Of a DNA stretch of 6,093 nt, positions 5,005 to 6,093 are shown piece after piece. The DNA is from Bdellovibrionales bacterium. Lineage in GTDB: Bacteria > Bdellovibrionota > Bdellovibrionia > Bdellovibrionales > UBA1609. How positions within the stretch are numbered: position 1 is the stretch's first letter; each line of letters opens with the position of its first letter. The position numbers and the translations under genes were made by a program. The stretch is taken from the NCBI GenBank assembly GCA_020435185.1, contig JAGRAA010000257.1, positions 1 to 6,093 of the forward strand. Direction: 5' to 3'. Below the pieces are notes generated by a model that was given only the letters and a program-made list of their open reading frames with translations, ran no database searches and was not told where the DNA came from.

Positions 5005-5025
5005 TTATAACAAGGTTTGTTATAA
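5005..5025. promoter_or_regulatory. perfect palindrome, candidate operator (site B)
   Basis: TTATAACAA (5005-5013), spacer GGT, TTGTTATAA (5017-5025): 9-bp perfect arms with a 3-nt centre. It lies 53 bp upstream of the 618-aa gene's ATG. Minus-strand TATAAC (5009-5004) could be a -10, in which case a bound protein would cover it. It has the same architecture as site A (2052-2070): long perfect arms, 3-nt spacer, and AAACCTT shared at the centre when read on the minus strand. Confidence 0.5.
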
Positions 5026-5200
5026 ATAGTTTCCGTTTTCTAACGTCTTGTAACATTTTTAGATTTATCCAGTCTTTAAACCTACTTAATTTCATAGTTT
5101 GTAAATTATTCACGGAATAAATGAATCTAAAGTGAAACATTCAGCCCTCTTGAGTTGAATTTGTCTCCGGCAGATTCTTTGAAATCCGAACCAAATAGTC

Positions 5201-5229
5201 TTGATTTTTTAACGCTCGTAAACCATAAC
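5201..5229 (+). promoter_or_regulatory. possible promoter of the 5262-5993 gene
   Basis: TTGATT (5201-5206), a 17-nt spacer and CATAAC (5224-5229) match the sigma70 hexamers at 4 of 6 positions each. The start would fall near 5236, giving a leader of about 26 nt. The match is moderate only. Confidence 0.35.
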
Positions 5230-5250
5230 TAACTCAATCTTATTCATAAA

Positions 5251-5257
5251 AAGGGGG
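5251..5257 (+). promoter_or_regulatory. Shine-Dalgarno of the 5262-5993 gene
   Basis: AAGGGGG followed by TCTT and the ATG at 5262. The distance is short but acceptable and fixes the start codon. Like the 618-aa gene, it uses an unusually G-rich ribosome-binding site (AAGGGG type). Confidence 0.7.
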
Positions 5258-5261
5258 TCTT

Positions 5262-5993
5262 ATGGGTATTGATAATATTCTAACTTCTACTTTTAAACTT
5301 TCATTCTTATGTTTCTTTTTAATGGGGGCTCTTACGCCGCCCGCTCTAGCCGATAATCTAAATAATCGAACCCGAGTTCTTTCTGCAGAAAACTTAGTAC
5401 TTACTCCCATTGGCAAACAGCTTTTAGAAGAACATGCTGACGGCAATAAAGAGACCTTATTAGAGAACTATGTCATTATACCCGAGCCTGAAAAAACTCT
5501 TTTTCAAACTCATTCTCGCTCTCCGCAAATCGAAATAAATTCTGTTATTTTGGCTTCCGGTCCCACTTATTACTCTTTTCTTCTGGCTGGGGCTTTGGCT
5601 GACTTAAGCATCAAAAAAATAGAATTAAAACACGGTGTAAACTTAGGACAATTTATTGAGCGAACCCAGTGGTCTATGTTTTATTCAGCACTCCACTGGC
5701 TTCAACTGGGTAGTCCAAAAGAATACGACCCCCTCTATTTTGATCATAATCCTAATTTAGTTGAAAAAATCATGCAATTTGACTCTTCTTCTTCAAAATG
5801 GTCTGAGATCTTGAAACAAGGCTATGAGGGCTTTATAAGCTATTGCCGTCGACGCCATCTTGAACAGGGCCTTAAAAACAAAGGTCTTAATGACATAATA
5901 AGCAATGGAACATCACAAGAAAAATTAGCCGCTCAAGAGATTAAGGATTTAATCTCCGCAGCAAGCATCCATTATTACCCATTCCAAAAATAA
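5262..5993 (+). CDS. secreted protein of unknown function
   Basis: The 243-aa protein starts with a Sec signal peptide: Lys12, a hydrophobic core (13-24) and ALA at 28-30, with cleavage predicted before Asp31. Cys17 is inside the hydrophobic core and does not fit a lipobox (SFLC lacks the small residue before Cys), so a lipoprotein is unlikely. The mature part has a hydrophobic segment, VILASGPTYYSFLLAGALA (95-113), that could be a buried or amphipathic helix. An aromatic-rich stretch follows (WSMFYSALHWLQL, 137-149), then a basic patch YCRRRH (194-199) and a polar helical C-terminus. I recognise no catalytic motif or family. The ATG is set by a good ribosome-binding site. It is transcribed away from the putative NlpC/P60-like gene, and the two may share regulation through the common intergenic region. 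Confidence 0.75.
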   Translation: MGIDNILTSTFKLSFLCFFLMGALTPPALADNLNNRTRVLSAENLVLTPIGKQLLEEHADGNKETLLENYVIIPEPEKTLFQTHSRSPQIEINSVILASGPTYYSFLLAGALADLSIKKIELKHGVNLGQFIERTQWSMFYSALHWLQLGSPKEYDPLYFDHNPNLVEKIMQFDSSSSKWSEILKQGYEGFISYCRRRHLEQGLKNKGLNDIISNGTSQEKLAAQEIKDLISAASIHYYPFQK

Positions 5994-6021
5994 ATTCACC
6001 AAAGCACAAGCTTGAAGCTGC

Positions 6022-6067
6022 ATTGTAATACCGGGAAAGTATAGCAATACAGGAGAATTATTTTTTT
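6022..6067 (+). terminator. weak hairpin and T-run downstream of the 5262-5993 gene
   Basis: ATTG/CAAT (6022-6025/6045-6048) and ATAC/GTAT (6028-6031/6039-6042) form an interrupted stem with a 2x2 internal loop. Seven T (6061-6067) follow only after a 12-nt gap. The gap and AT-rich stem make termination doubtful. No better terminator lies before the window end. Confidence 0.2.
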
Positions 6068-6093
6068 GGAATTGGTTAACTATTTTCCTGTTT

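Larger units (their letters stand above)
4970..5250. other. divergent intergenic region
   Basis: This AT-rich region separates two oppositely oriented secreted-protein genes (309 bp between start codons). It holds one perfect palindrome (5005-5025), a CCTAGG site (4993-4998), a weak distant inverted pair (TTAGATT near 5059 and AATCTAA near 5125) and a moderate plus-strand promoter (5201-5229). I see no open frame of note, no tRNA and no other structured element between about 5030 and 5200. Confidence 0.5.

Noticed and set aside
6051..6093. Start of a further gene (AGGAG at 6051, TTG at 6066)
   Set aside because: Only nine codons are visible, the start codon is weak and the region is AT-rich; it cannot be supported within the window.

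Overview
The window is AT-rich DNA (estimated by eye at about 40% G+C) from a bacterium most likely belonging to the Bdellovibrionota. Three things point there. The first gene looks like a TIGR02147/DUF4423-type regulator, a family I associate mainly with Bdellovibrio relatives and Fibrobacter. Three of the five proteins carry Sec signal peptides with no well-known enzyme family attached. The second gene resembles the lineage-specific secreted proteins with a Gly-rich N-terminus and a late HE motif found in predatory bacteria. This is inference from family recognition; no rRNA or other marker gene is present.

Layout: (i) 42-884 (+) encodes a TIGR02147-like regulator, convergent with (ii) 897-1982 (-), a secreted protein of unknown function, with 12 nt between the stop codons. 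(iii) 2001-2118 is a short intergenic region with a perfect palindrome (GTGTAAAA-ACC-TTTTACAC). (iv) 2119-2661 (-) encodes a TetR-family repressor with a strong predicted promoter (TTGACA, 17 nt, TCTAAT) whose -35 box lies in a 9-bp inverted repeat. (v) 2830-3083 (+) appears non-coding: a packed series of perfect hairpins with unrelated stems, most showing a run of 5-7 G in the loop, ending in a 12-bp intrinsic terminator. (vi) 3096-4952 (-) encodes a 618-aa secreted protein with features of a permuted NlpC/P60 (LRAT/YiiX-like) thiol hydrolase. (vii) 4953-5261 is a divergent intergenic region with a second perfect palindrome (9-bp arms, 3-nt spacer). (viii) 5262-5993 (+) encodes a 243-aa secreted protein of unknown function. 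The last 100 bases hold no supported gene.

The most interesting item is the G-loop hairpin array. Four back-to-back stems of different sequence, each self-complementary, are followed by further G-runs and a clean terminator. This is the pattern expected of a structured small RNA that repeatedly displays the same single-stranded motif, in the manner of a sponge RNA. One segment, AACAAGGGGGAACC, matches the ribosome-binding site of the neighbouring 618-aa gene at 13 of 14 positions. The array could therefore share a ligand with that leader or interfere with translation; this is a hypothesis. The TetR gene, the two palindromes in front of secreted-protein genes and the RNA may form one regulated secretion locus, but nothing in the sequence proves that they work together.
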